Positions 12,263 to 25,120 of a DNA stretch of 64,000 nt are shown here, piece after piece. The DNA lies in contig JAKOON010000006.1 of the NCBI GenBank assembly GCA_022577435.1, positions 10,166,001 to 10,230,000 on the forward strand. The letters run 5' to 3'. Within the stretch, counting starts at the first letter, position 1, and the number at the start of each line of letters is the position of its first letter. The notes under the pieces were generated by a model that had not been told where the DNA came from, did not search any database, and saw only the letters and a list, made by a program, of their open reading frames with translations. The DNA comes from Embiotoca jacksoni (lineage: Eukaryota > Chordata > Actinopteri > Embiotocidae). Both the position numbers and the translations under genes were made by a program.

Positions 12263-14896
12263 ACTTTGTCAAATCTTTGAGTTATCACTTTACTATAACT
12301 ATTTTAGCTTTGTGTCAATACTGACATAACACTTAAGGACTGGAGGAATATCACTGGTGTTAATTAAAATAGCCTATTTTTTTCAATCACACTGGTTGAT
12401 ATGTACAAGCTACTGAGGTTTGAGGGCAGCAATCCCCACTTCTTGTGAGCAGTCCACAGCCAATGCATTGATGCTCCTGCTGTTGTTTTTACATCTGTAA
12501 AGTCTGCTCTTCCATACTGTTCTTCCAGCTAACACCAGCCTGCCACCACGTCATCTTGTTGATAATGATTAGTGTTGCATATCACTGCTCTTTTTTTGGA
12601 CTGTCTGGCCATGTGGTGGAGCTCATATCTCAAAGATCTACATAGCGTTTTTATTATGTGTTGTCACGTTTAACCGTTAAATACAGCAGGGTTTTATTCT
12701 GTGAGCATCACAGTGGGCCATGGGACTCTTTTATCTCCTTTGTCTTTTGAATTGGAGGGTTTGTGTAGTGAGGAGTAACACATTAATAGAGTTAATTGAG
12801 TTTATTTGCAGGCTTTTAGGGTGTTATCGTGAACACACACAACACAACCACAGAAGCGTTTGATGTCTCATTTCAGCTTAGAGCCCTTTTTTCAACAACT
12901 GCTGGAACAACAATTCTCTTTTTCAATTTAAATTAAGACATCAGAGAGACAGGCCCATTATTTCCAGATTGGAAACAAAATGTATGAATCATAACAATAG
13001 CACATCCTTTCATGTAAAAATAACAGACTGTAATTTTTGTTGTTTTGTTTGTTGTTGTTTCTGTTGTTCTTCATGAGTAATTCAGTTGCATGTCTGTAGC
13101 CAGTCAATAAAGCTGTGGGAAGCTCAAGGCTGACTACTGAAGCATTGAGTGCTGTTCCAGCAGGAGCTCTTTATTAAGTGCGGAGTCTTAGCTTTCATCG
13201 CTGTCACCAAAACAAAAAACCTAATGATTAGTTTAAAAAACAAAATAAAGGGCAATATTTGATTTTTTTGTTTGTTTTATTTTTGCAGACATCCCCCAAT
13301 TTTCAATCTTGAAAGGCTGTTTATTTCAAAGTAGTTTTTTCTCATATTCTGTGCCAGAAATCTCCACTTCAGTAGCAGTTATATACACCAAACTTTCCAA
13401 TTTATTCCCATCGGTATTCTGAAGGTTTTACTGAGGGGTTGAGTCATACAGTATATCATCCAAAGCCTGATTTATATAACATTTTATTCTTAAATTTTTG
13501 TAAAAATTTACATTATTTTCTGGTTTATGGAGTGATAAAAAAATAGATATGCAAAATCCACTTTGCATTTGACTCACGTGTGTGAACAAAATGAAAAAGG
13601 AGTTTTGAGTCTAGATTTATCAATGTTAAGATATCTGTTCTGGATATGTATGCAAATTAGTGCATGTTTCATTGGATAGATAAAGCGCTGGTTTGACTAG
13701 GTTCAGAACTGATGCATTCAAATGATCATTGATTGGTGTTAAGGGTCCTATAACATTCCTCATACATTACACCACCACCACCATCACCACCACCAGCCTG
13801 GACTGTTGTAGCACAACCACCCTGAAGATTTGATAGGTTGGGCTCACCAGTTATCTAAATTGCTGCAGCCTTTCCACCAGGCTGAACTAATCTGACCATT
13901 CTGCTCTGACCTCTCTCAACTCACTGAATGATTTTTGGCACCTCTCAGATTAAAATCTAGAGGCTGTTGTCAAATCAGCAGAACTACTCAAACCACAAAC
14001 TACATGACTTTATGCATTGCACGGCTGCAGCAGGATTGGCTGATTGGATGACTGCATGATTGCATGAATGAGCTATAGGGGTAAAAGTGTTCCTTATAAA
14101 TATATATATATAACTCACACCCCAACTTCAGTCACACGTGTTTTTTTTTTTTTTTTTTTACTTACAAATTAAGTAGCAGTAGGCTGACCAGACAAATTTA
14201 TCAATGTGAGATACTTCAGATTTTTGTGTATTTAGTGCCCAGACAGATCCTCATTGATCTGGCAATTGAATTTAAAAGCAATGATAGCGATGCCTGTATA
14301 AAAGTGTCTGCGAGGTTGAGTTAAGGCTTTGGAAAGACTGAGTGACTGTTGTAGATACAAATAATTTTTTTGTTTAAGTATGTCCTTATTGTGAAGGGGG
14401 AAAAAAAGCTACAGCCTTTCAAAGCACAAAGTTAAAAAGCTTGAGTTTATAGTTCCATGCACAAAAGAACATTGTCATCCTCAGATGTATTTTTTTTAAA
14501 AATAATAATAGCCCTTTTAAAAATAACTTGAAAATGCATTCTTCTTTTTTTCTCATTGTTTTTGTGCAATTATGTTGAGGTTTTAAATGAGATCACTGAC
14601 TTCATGCTGATGTAATTTTCAGGAGACAATAAAATGCAGGACTGAAAAAAGAAAAACACAAATGTGCCTTTACGGGCTAATCTTTTGAAATGAAATCTCT
14701 CAAAATTTGTCATCAGCAATAATAATGTGTGTACTGACAATTGTCAATCTACTTGCAACAGAGCATAAAATCCCCCTTCAGTGCTCACAGTCTCTCTGGT
14801 GAGGATGGCTCTCGATCTACTCTTTGTTTGTGCAGCTATTCCTCAGCTCTGGCCTGACATATATTCCCAGGAAACCAGCTGTCAAAATTAGCAGCA

Positions 14897-14926
14897 CAAA
14901 CAAACAAACAAACAAACAAACAAACA
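14897..14926. repeat. (CAAA)n microsatellite
   Basis: About seven tandem CAAA units. Confidence 0.95.
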
Positions 14927-17738
14927 GTAACTTAAACCTCAAAACTGTGTTTATTCAATAAATAACAGTGACCTTTAGATGAGAAACGAGACATTCAGAG
15001 AGACATTTGAGACTGAACAGTCTCAAATGTTATTCTGTTACTGGCGAAGGCCAGAGGGAGATTCAAGTGGGTAGATACACAACATGGAAAAAAGTAAAAA
15101 AAATACAAATAAAAAAAAAGTCAACTTCAAACTATGGACCATATTTTAGTTTGAAAACTCTGGGACTGTATTATAGTGTGGATGGGCAGAAAAATAAACT
15201 TTTGAAAACGATGATGCAAGCCCCTACTTTCATTTACTAACTGGATGTCCTTCCCTGATTCATGGTGAACCTTTAAGCTTATGCAACCTTTTCTCAAAAG
15301 AAAAACAGGACTGCCTGTGGTTCATTCAACATGAAAAATGAATGACAGACATCGCATCCAGTATTGGAGTGCTAACATGCTAATGTTAAACCAACATAGT
15401 GCTGACCATGTTTGTTAACTTAGATAAACATGCTAGCATTCTGACGTTTGCTAATTGGCACTAAAAACAAAGTACACTGCAGGGAACATTCTTTGTTTTG
15501 CATGTAGCTGGTCATGTACTGGACACTTTTTTTTTGACCTGATGGTGGAGTTGAAGGCAGAAATTACAGAATGATGAAAGTCATTAGGATTTATCATCTG
15601 GGGACCACGCTTGTTAACGTGTACAGGTAAGTGTTGGACCGACCAGCTGACTGTCATCCGAGATGATTAGTAGAATTGTGAATTGTGTATATGAGCCACT
15701 ATCAGGATTTTTTAGCATAATTTGATTCACAATTGCCACAACAGTATGATTCAAGTTTAAGATTTACACCATGTACTTCAGGATAGTTGACTCGGGGTTG
15801 ATTGTCACAGACAACGTAGGAAGTATTGTGAGACAGACCAACTCATTGGTGGATTGGATCGCTTATATGAGATTTTCAGATAACAAAGGACATCTTTTCC
15901 TTTATTGGGTTATTTCAGAACATTGCACTACATTTGAAGTATTTAACTCTGATAAAGCGTTAAAAGTTACTAATGAAGGGCCATAAAATATTTGAAAGAA
16001 TAAAGTTTGTGCTCAAGTTTTCTGGTTTACTTACAGAAACTCTGGCCAGAAGGAAATCCTAAACACACCTAAAAATCCAGGATTGGGTTGCACGAGCCAT
16101 TCATGAAAGCTATTACTATTTGCGAGTGATATTTCCATAATCTTTGTAACTTTCAGCTAGTTTCAAACCAGTGTTATCAAAAAAATTAAGTTGCAACGTA
16201 ATAACATAAGAAATGAAGGTAAAAGGAAAGTGCTGCAGAACTTCAAGCTGTAACTTAACTTTCAGAAACAAATGACTAAACTAAACTGCCAATCTTTTCC
16301 TCGCATATGTATTCTTTTGTTTTGCTTATGCATACAGGAAAAAAAATATATATGTTAGCTTGCATGCTGTTCATGTGAGTGGAAAGTATTGTGCTTGTTT
16401 TTGTGAAATATATTGTAACATCTTCCTACTTTATATACTCATCAAATGTGATATGACTGAAGTGTCATGTCAGATATGGCAACATTTTTCATAATCTTTT
16501 TTAATTTTTCAACACCGGTAAGTCATACTTAGCGGTTGACTTAATTAGCATTGACACCTAACAGGGGGTGGGTGTTAACACTGAGAAGTTAGAAGCAACT
16601 CATTGCTATGTAAGAATGCAGCCTGTTTCAATTGTGATTCCCAGTAAACACTGTAAATTTGAAAAATTAGAATTTACAAAGAGCTGGTGCAAATGGCTTT
16701 AAGCATTACAAGGGAACCTTCCACACAGAAGGTAGAACAGAATTGCCAGAGTTTGCTGACAGAAACTAGCGTGATCAGAGCCAAGAACCTGCCCAATCCT
16801 CATACATTTTCATTTTATAAATGGATCCTGTAAATAAACATGACAATTCCCAGGCCAGTTCTGGGGTTTTAAGTCGGTGAGGGCTTTCATACACAAATTG
16901 TGATAAATGGGCAGTAAGGGTTTTTTCAGTAGCCTGTTTTATTTAAGTCCATGAGCTGTCCATCACTGCCACTAGTGCTGCTGATCAGGGCCACATCTGC
17001 AGACAAACAGTAACAAATCCCTTATCTTTACACAAGAGACACAAAGTGGAAGCAGGCACAGGCAGCCTGTGGCATCCAGTAATGATCCAATCACATCTGT
17101 TCATAGTCTACAACTTTAACTCACCTTAACAGTCTTTGCTGTTACGGCTGCTCTGGTCACTCGTATAATTTTGTATTGGGTATTTCCTGCACTACTGTGT
17201 ATATTTATGTGAATGTAAGGTTGCTTCATATCCAACTCGAGTGTAAATGACTAAAATGTTCATTGTAACCGAAGGACCTATTACGACCAGTTAAGATGGT
17301 TAAATTAAAACACCATTTATTGGACTGTTGATTTGACACAACAAGCAATAAGAGTATTTTTCACGATTGTCTTACATCTTAAAAAATTACTTTAAAAAAA
17401 AATTGTTACAATTTATATGATAACGAAAATGATAATGAGCTGTGGTAATTCTACAGTGACATGTTAATTATTTTGCTGTCATAACTTACAGTGTTGATTA
17501 AACGTTGACATACGTCTCAGGAACAAAGTCAACTCTCCCACTAAGCTATGATTAGTATCAGTTCTTGTTAAAATTTTTGCAGAAAATCTGCAGAAACAGA
17601 AGATAAATGCATTGAATGTAAGAGAAAATACAAAAAAAGAAGATCACAGGAGGTAACATGTGGTTCATTTGTGCATGAATTCCAGTAAAATTGAAACAGA
17701 ACAAACGGCAACCAAAAGAAAAAGCCATTTTGACAAAC

Positions 17739-17910
17739 CTCAGCCAGGAATTCTACATCAGGTTCCCTGCTGTGGTTTGAATGACTGCTGCAACTTGAGG
17801 AGTTGATTTGTGTGTCCTCAATAGGAGAGGGCAACGTGATGCAGAGTCTGGGCTTTCTGTGGCGATCAAAGTCTGACAACCTGAACAGTTTCATCTGAAG
17901 TCTGAGTCTC
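17739..17910 (-). other. Unassigned exon-like block
   Basis: On the minus strand a pyrimidine/G-rich acceptor ending GCCTGGCAG precedes an open 172-nt block with coding-like composition: MKLFRLSDFDRHRKPRL, ITLPSPIEDTQ and SREPDVEFLAEV, with many Ser, Arg and acidic residues. It ends at a possible donor, GAG|GTTTGT. The surrounding frame (17568-18053) is open but outside the block it is low-complexity and Phe/Leu-rich. I do not recognise the protein. It may be one exon of an unlisted gene, a decayed exon, or chance. Confidence 0.3.
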
Positions 17911-18734
17911 CTGCCAGGCAATACCAATTTATTTGAGTGCCTTCCATTTTGTTCAAACAAGGACACTGAAAATGTTCTATTGTGGTGGAAATGAAATAAA
18001 AAACTGTTTTCACACATGAATGTCAAGAATAGCCAGAGACTATTCCCCCTCAAGAAACCAATATTTTTTTTTTAGGATTTGTTATACAATATTTAGACAT
18101 AGTAGGGCTATTTCACCTTCAGGGCTGAAAAATTGCTGGTCTTAAATGTCATTACTGTCCATTTTATTGTATTCTTCCCATATCACTTTTATCTTCAAAC
18201 ACTGAAAGAAGACTTATTCAGAAAAAACGAAAAGCTTTCTTTTCTCCAAGAAATGCTAATTTACTATCCATGGTGATCCAAATTAGTCATTTTCAGTGCT
18301 TTCACACTTGGCAGGGCATCTCTTGTACCGAGTGGAAGATTAAAGTCATTAATTTATGGTACTATAAATAGTAGGAATATAAATCTGAAGAGGTTACACT
18401 GTGCTGTTACAATAATTTCAGAAATGTCTGGCATTTTGCATAATGACTAATGTTAGTTCCAAAATTGCTCGCTGACTCTTTTTGGAAATCAGGCACTGTG
18501 AAAGAGCAGTGGCAACATCCTTCCGCAGGAATATTTCTCACATAACCTGGTCAGTTTCCAAACCAAACCAATCAGTGTATCGCTGCTCACTGATGGGGTT
18601 CAATCATTCAGACTCAAAGTGAAACAAGATGCTGTACTGAGGTGACAATGCTGGCCACTGCTTCTAGCCTCAATCTGATTCAATAAATGAACACTTATTT
18701 ACCACTGTCATGACATAGACCCTCACAGTACACA

Positions 18735-18880
18735 TCATAATAATAAAGAGACCTTACAAACCCAACAATTCAACCCAACAGCGACGTTGGGGAGGAAAAA
18801 CTCCCTTTGAACAGGAAAAACCTCCGACAGAAAAAGGCTCAGAGGTGGGCGGCCATCCGCCTCGTGGCAGTGTCACTTCT
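18735..18880 (+). repeat. Dispersed fish repeat (GGAGGAAAAACTCCC type)
   Basis: The sequence from about 18775 contains CCCAACAGCGACGTTGGGGA, GGAAAAACTCCCTTTGAACA, GGAAAAACCTCCGACAGAA and GGGCGGCCATCCGCC. This order is that of a repeat found in many copies in fish genomes. Non-coding. Confidence 0.55.
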
Positions 18881-19089
18881 ACCAAGCAGCAAATAACTTG
18901 GCACAACATTATGGGCGAAGCAGATTAGAGAAGTATGAGTAGCTCTATTTTAGGTGAGTATCATGGATTGTATAATCATTTGCAGGTTTGCACTCATGCG
19001 CATGTTCTTCCTTCTCATAAAAGAGTATGTTTAATATCCGCACCATTTTTAGGTTTTTCTGCCATGCCCCCTTGACAAGGACAAACATT

Positions 19090-19475
19090 TTTAAAAAGAT
19101 GCTGCACCATGGAAGAATGAGAGCTTATCAAATATGTTGATGTATTAAAAATAAAATGCCTCATTATTAGAGCCGCGCTGATTAATGACCAACTACTCAC
19201 ACCAACTATTTTGTATAATTGATTAAATATACAATTTCATTTGTACCTTTCTAAATTTGAAAGTGTTTTGATTTTTTTAGTCCTCCATTATAATAATGAA
19301 CTGAGTATCTTTTGGTTATGGACTGTCGGTCGGGACAAACATTTTTTTTTTAGGCAGGGGCTTGGGCAGCTTTGGAAAGACTAGTTGACATTTTTCATTA
19401 GTTTTTGCCATTTTAAAGACCAAGCAACTAATTGGTTATTCAAGAAATTAAGAGTAATTGATCATGAAAATGCTC
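19090..19475. repeat. Interspersed repeat, GATTAATGACCAACTA type
   Basis: GCTGATTAATGACCAACTA at 19157 and TTTTAAAGACCAAGCAACTA with GGTTATTCAAGAAATTAAG at 19411-19450 resemble the two halves of a common fish MITE rich in ATTAATCG motifs. Diverged, no coding capacity. Confidence 0.35.
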
Positions 19476-20134
19476 ATTATTTGGAGCCATACTCAAAACA
19501 TTTGACTGTGAAATGTGTTTCTGTAACCCTGTAAGTTTATGGTGTACATAAACTCCAATATCCAATTTAGGTTAGAAATGAGAAAAAAAAAAACTGATGC
19601 TTAAACTGATTGTAGGTGTAGTAATTACTGAGTGAAGCTTATAACTGCCTACTTTTGTACGACTGAGAAACAGGTGTATGGGTATGTGTTTACATGCATC
19701 TGTTGTTATTTTGATTGAACACATCTGTACTTGCGAGGATGTGCTTTTACATCTGCAGCAGCCGTGCACACTGCTCCTCAGTCGTTCTTCTCAAACAGCA
19801 AATACAAATGACTATATTCTCATGGGGAAATTATTGACTTAATCCCATTACTTAGGGAACAAAATTTTACTTATAAACTTTAGATTTCCAATGTATGAGA
19901 GGCCTAATTTATACTGGCTTCAAGAAATAATTATTAAATTTCTTAAAGTTGATCATTTGCCTTAGATTTTGTAATGGTGTGAACTAAAATGAATAAACAC
20001 TTCTCAGTGTGTGTACATGTTTAGTGTTGTGTGCCCAGCTTCCTCTCAGGAGCTGTGTGACTAAACAGAAGCTCCCTTAAAAGCCTCAAGAAGTAATTAA
20101 AACTTGAGCATACTGAAATGATGAGCATGCGCGC

Positions 20135-20170
<36 letters not shown>

Positions 20171-20184
20171 CACACACACACACA
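20135..20184. repeat. (CA)n microsatellite, interrupted
   Basis: Fifty bp of CA repeats with one CG interruption near 20163. Confidence 0.97.
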
Positions 20185-21769
20185 GAAGTGGTGACTCACC
20201 ACATCGGTTTCTTCTGTGGGAGCTCTATTGAGTTGAATATGGTCTTTGAGGAGATGCCACCTCACATCAGAGACACCTTAGGCTTTAACAGGTGATGAAG
20301 CGGTATGATACGTTATCTAAGCCTGACACACATCTGAGTCGCAGCACCACAATATAACTGGATATGACTCCAGGGCTTTGACCCACAATGGCCAAGATAT
20401 TGCCATGAATTAATTTGTGATTATAAATGTGTGTGTGTGGTGCTTTGACACATTTTTTGGTTTATATGAAATGAGAGAGGATAAGCTGAGTCCCAAGCAA
20501 AAGTGATTGCATAACAGAAAGACACACCAAGACAGACAGCAGAAAGGGGAGAGCAGCCTAGAGCAAGCGGTACAGCAAATACAAAACAAGTTGGTTCCGG
20601 TTCCAGTTCCACATTTTTATAACATAGGGCGGAGGAAGATGAGTGTGGCCTTTTTGGTGCAGGGGCAGGAGCGAGGTGTAAGGTTTGGCCTTAACTTTCC
20701 TTGTAGGAACGGGTGGGCTGAGGGATTAGGGGGGCAAAAAGAGCTGTGGAGTGCCTGGATCTGAGGCTGCACCGGACTGAAGGATTTGACAGGAGTAGCT
20801 GGAAGAAATCAAAAGCTCTTGGTGATTTGTGCTGAACAGCGGCTGGATATGACAATTGAAGAGGCCCCATCGAGGCCCCTTGGGTCGCCCCTTGGGTGAC
20901 AGATAGTCAACTTTTGACGAAGGACCAAATCCTGGATGCTCATACTTGCTTGGTAGGCAACAGGTAAAAACGGATGCTCAAATACTGATTCTAATTACCT
21001 TGTTAAAAAGATCGCTTTGACCAATAAGAGAGCAGATTTGCGGCGGTTCCATAGTTGTTGTTGTGGTTGAAGAGCGATGTGTAGAGTATGGAGCAGGCGG
21101 AATGACTGAACGGTGCACGGATTTAAAGCGCACCAATTAAGAAGGGCGGACTGAAGCCTTTGTAGGACTGGACAGGGAAGGGGCCTGTGACAGACTCATG
21201 CCTGCCTGAACTACCGCGAAGCTCCATTAATATGCACAGGCAGGTATTCAAGGCACATACCTTCTGCTTGTTACACACATAGGGACACAAAGCAACACAC
21301 AGACGTGAAAAGAATAACATTTTGAAGATTAAATTGTGGAATTATTGTGTATATCAATCTGTACACAAGCAGATCCGTTTCCTCTGTGGACAAAGTTTTT
21401 TTCTACTACTTGGCAAATACGCAATTATAGTAACAATCTGCCAAGTTGGTTTTTCAGACATATTAACTTGAAGAAGTACTAGAAGTACAACCCTTTTGAA
21501 CCAATCGCCTTTCTTTGTGCGCTGATTATCTGCCATTAAACTGGCAAAAGTGGGTTTGGACATGACCTAAATGCACAGGGACCAAAATATAGACCTTCGA
21601 GTCAACAGACCAACTGGCAGCCTTGCGAGGCTATCTATGTGAGGCTGACATTAAGCATGTTTACTATACAAATATTTGTTAGCGCTTAACCCAAATTGAA
21701 ACTGTTGCAAGCATTTATTATAAAGGAAATCACTGTAAAAATGATCATTTTGATCTGATGACAGTTGAT

Positions 21770-21905
21770 GGAAACATTTTATTACTACAATTCATTGAGG
21801 TAGGCAAGGATGTCCAAACCAAGTTTTGTGGCAATACATCTGATAGTTGGCAAGATTTTGCTCGCAAAACTAGAAATATCAATGTTGCTGTGGTACAATA
21901 GAAAA
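21770..21905. repeat. Dispersed repeat fragment
   Basis: The stretch TGTCCAAACCAAGTTTTGTG then GCAATACATCTGATAGTTGG then CAAAACTAGAAATATCAATG resembles a widespread fish repeat with the phrase 'aagttttgtggcaatccat'. Non-coding. Confidence 0.4.
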
Positions 21906-22299
21906 AGTCAAGGTATACCAAACTGATGAGGACATACTTGTCAGGTCGTGTTTGTGTACCCATGAGCAGATACAGGACGGGAGAGAGGATGGGTCAGCAA
22001 AACACAGCTTATTGTAAAAAAAATGTTTGTAGTAGATGAGTTTGAGAGGTGGCGGTAGACTAACAAAACAGGATAGGTTGATATCATGAATGATAAATCA
22101 GGCTGGGAATGGAGCACCTGAGGAGGAGGGGAAGGAATGGAGGAAAAGACAAGGAGCTAAAATAGGGGGCTCTGGATGGAAAAGAGACCAGGAAAGCAGG
22201 TAAAGGACATAAAGTATTGGCAAAAGTGTGTCCATGAGTTACTTTTACAAGTTGTCAGGGTGGTAGCGGTCAAGCAGAGTTTTTGTAGAGAGCTTGATT

Positions 22300-22800
22300 A
22301 GGGTGACAGGTGGCAGCTTTTGAGGTTCCAATGGCAGGCGAGTATCTACATGGCTGCATCCTGGTCTTTCTCCTTCATGTTTGTACAGTTTGTCATATCT
22401 TGGAGATTTGGCATCACAACTTCATGCAGTGCTTGGAGTATGATTTTGAACCAAAGTAAGGTAGGAGGGATCTGTGCTGCAGCGTCCCAGTCCCCTGCAC
22501 CTTCACACTGCTGGGTTATATCTGGCAGCTCAGAACTCTTCCCTCGAGGCTGCGGATGTCGTCTGACAATGTCTCGCTGAATAAAATAGCGAGACAAATA
22601 ACAAATAGCGAAGCCTGTTAGAGGGCAGAAATAGTAGTTACTGGACGCAAGTCCAGTTCTATGGGTACGAGCGTAGCCCTCTAACTGTAGGCCCAGCTGG
22701 CCCCTGTCCCGGTCTAACTAGTGTTGCCGAGTTCCAAAGGCAGACAAGCAACAGGGTTTCTGGGGCTTTATAGCAGAATGGTCGTAAGTATACAAAAGAT
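22300..22800 (-). repeat. Hairpin-rich repeat-like block with short open frame
   Basis: Three strong inverted repeats lie within 120 bp: TGTCTCGCT/AGCGAGACA (22570-22578 with 22588-22596), GTTAGAGGGC/GCCCTCTAAC (22617-22626 with 22676-22685), and nested in the latter ACTGGAC-GCAA-GTCCAGT (22640-22657). On the minus strand an 83-codon frame (22346-22597) has fairly protein-like composition but no recognisable domain. I believe the block is a dispersed fish element, because parts of it recall other genomes, but cannot prove it. Confidence 0.4.
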
Positions 22801-23381
22801 CTGTCTCAGGGGGCCAAGGTGGAGCCTCAATACTATCAAACAATAGCAAAGACCAATAGAGGACTACACCCCTACTCATAAAACTGGAGTTTGTCGAACG
22901 TACTATTTAAAATCCATGTAGCCCTGTGTTCACCTCCACACCCACTACTCTTGATTGAATTACACATAAACCTGTCACTGCATAAATATACAATACATAT
23001 CATAACACAAAGTGGGATCAGAGCTTTGAAATGATGACTGTCACATATTAGTATACCAGGAGGACAAATACTTATAGTAAAGCACGCATCACATTAAGAG
23101 TGACCATGCAGTAACCAATCAGCTCACAATGATGATTCTCTTCCATTATTACTATTGTACTGCCGCTTCTATTACATATCAAGCTGTGGGGGACACTGAT
23201 CAAATAGTATGACACCAAGCCAAAAACCTTTTAGTGGTTGAAAGTTTAAAGTGGATTTACTCTTTAATTCTATATGTTTATGCAAATTTTATAAGGAACT
23301 AATCATGACACATTTCTTCTGTCCTTGGTATTGGTGTAGGTACACAGCTACAGAGCAAGCTATAGCCCACACATTTCCAAT

Positions 23382-23677
23382 TGTAGCACGCCTGAGCTAC
23401 CGTGGGGGTTCCCTCGAGACAGATGACGCACTCAGTCAGAGTGACACGTTCGGGTGTAAAATGCCTTTATTTGCCCGGCCTACACAACAATGTCTCTGTG
23501 CCACCGTGTTCCTCCCTTCTTCCTGCTCCCCTTTATAGGGGAGAGCTCATCAGTTCATTCCATCTCAGCTGTGCTCATCAGTTCGTATTCGGCTCAGCTG
23601 TGCCCATTACACCTGTCCGGCACCGTTCCCTGAACCACTCCTCCCACTCTCTACTCCCTGCAGCTGAGCTAACCACA
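23382..23677 (-). mobile_element. Solo LTR, 296 bp, with CCAAT target duplication
   Basis: Read on the minus strand the element begins TGTGGTTAGCTCAGCTGCAG and ends GCGTGCTACA, a TG...CA boundary. It is flanked on both sides by CCAAT (23377-23381 and 23678-23682), an exact 5-bp target-site duplication. A TATA box (CCTATAAAGG) lies about the middle, as in an LTR promoter. A second copy lies at 31493 in the opposite orientation. No internal gag/pol sequence adjoins it, so it is a solo LTR left by recombination. Confidence 0.85.
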
Positions 23678-24959
23678 CCAATAAAGCTTGGTGACAGCTG
23701 TTGGCCTTTGACATCATTAAGCAGATGTGGAACTGTGATTGTATTGGGTAAAATTTTAAATTAATGATTAAAAATGAAAAATGTACCGACATCCCATACA
23801 GGAGACAGAAGAACAGACAACCAAAAACATAATGCGTCTGGCCATGGCTGGCATAAAATGCCACAAACAGGAGTTAGGCTGAATAAAGTACTTTTATGAA
23901 ACCTGTGGGATTCCTCTGGTGAAAACTGCTGTAAACATTTAATCAGAATTGTTGCAATGCTTTTATGTGGTAATTTTTCAGTTCATGAGCCACACAAATA
24001 GATTTTTACTCAATCATATCGGTAGCACACATATGGCAGCAGATATCGCAAAAACCTAGCAGTAAAGCTACGTGCAAAACCAAATACCACTGATGTCAAA
24101 AACATCAGTTTTTTAATTTTTTACATTATGCATTATTGTGTGAACTGGTCTTTCAAGAGCTAGCAATTTACCATCATATTCGTAGTGATCTTGGTTTTGA
24201 AATTGAACCTTTAAGATGTCAGGCTAAACAGTCAAAAGCTATGAAAAAGAATATGGGAGCTGCAAGTCTAAATATGAGTCAAGCAGTATAGTGATGCACC
24301 TCATTGACTAAAATGGGACAGAGATATATCCACAGACATGCATTTTAAATGTGTTCAATCAGTCGAGGAAGTCAAGGTCTGTGAGGTAGACATCTAAAGA
24401 TATGATGTACGAGTTCACTGCAATCATGAGGACTATGTAGGTCTTGTATAGGGACAAGAGGAAATTAGGAGACTGCACTGTCAGGGAGGCTGGTGGAGAG
24501 TAAAGTATACAACAACAACAAAAAAATAACTGGGCAAAGTAGGCAAGGAAAAATGAAACACCACTGCAAATAAACTAATTTGGAACTAAACCAAACTTAT
24601 TTACAACACTACGATATGCTGCAGCTAAATAAACTCAAACAAAACATGCATACAAGACTGCCACCATTTGATCTCCCTGGCAGCTCAACTACAGCCACAC
24701 TGGTAGGAAATGAAACAGAAAAACAACCCAAATAATTTCGTATTAAGACCTAACAAATTGTGGAAAAAGAACAGTGGCTAGCTTCTCTTAGAAGTATCTG
24801 GTAAAAAATGAATTAAAGGAAACAACAAACAAAAAAGAAACAAAAGAAACATCACAATCACATTTTACAAACCATATGCAGAATGGAGACAAAAAGAAAT
24901 ACCTTCCAGGCCTGAAACAAAGCCTTTTCCACTCAGTTGGACATGCAGGTGCCTGGAGA

Positions 24960-25120
24960 CTATTTATAAAAAAATTAAAAAAAAAAAAAAAAAAAAAGCC
25001 AAGTTAATATCATGTTAAAAATAACAATTGATTAACAAATCTTTTATTTTATCTTAAAAGCTAAAAGACACAGTTCATATTTATAGTTGTTCACTATGAA
25101 ACCTTTTTTTTTTTTTTTTT
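24960..25120. repeat. Facing poly-A and poly-T tracts
   Basis: An A-rich run at about 24970-24997 and a T18 run at about 25102-25120 face each other about 100 bp apart and could form a hairpin. They may mark the tails of old retroposed sequences. Nothing else is visible in the surrounding stretch. Confidence 0.5.

Larger units (their letters stand above)
8990..17700. other. Intergenic, mostly no recognisable content
   Basis: Upstream of gga3 and far upstream of the receptor gene. Apart from the repeats listed separately I see no coding structure: open frames are short and lack splice context or protein-like composition. The gga3 promoter should lie just right of 8865. Mono- and dinucleotide runs occur at 14139-14160 (T) and 14100-14112 (TA). 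Confidence 0.5.

Noticed and set aside
17568..18053. The full 161-codon frame as one gene
   Set aside because: Only the central 57 residues look coding; the ends are Phe/Leu-rich low complexity. Kept as an exon-like block only.
23251..23864. Overlapping frames of 85-120 codons
   Set aside because: They fall in and across the solo LTR; LTRs do not encode these, and frames differ between the two copies.
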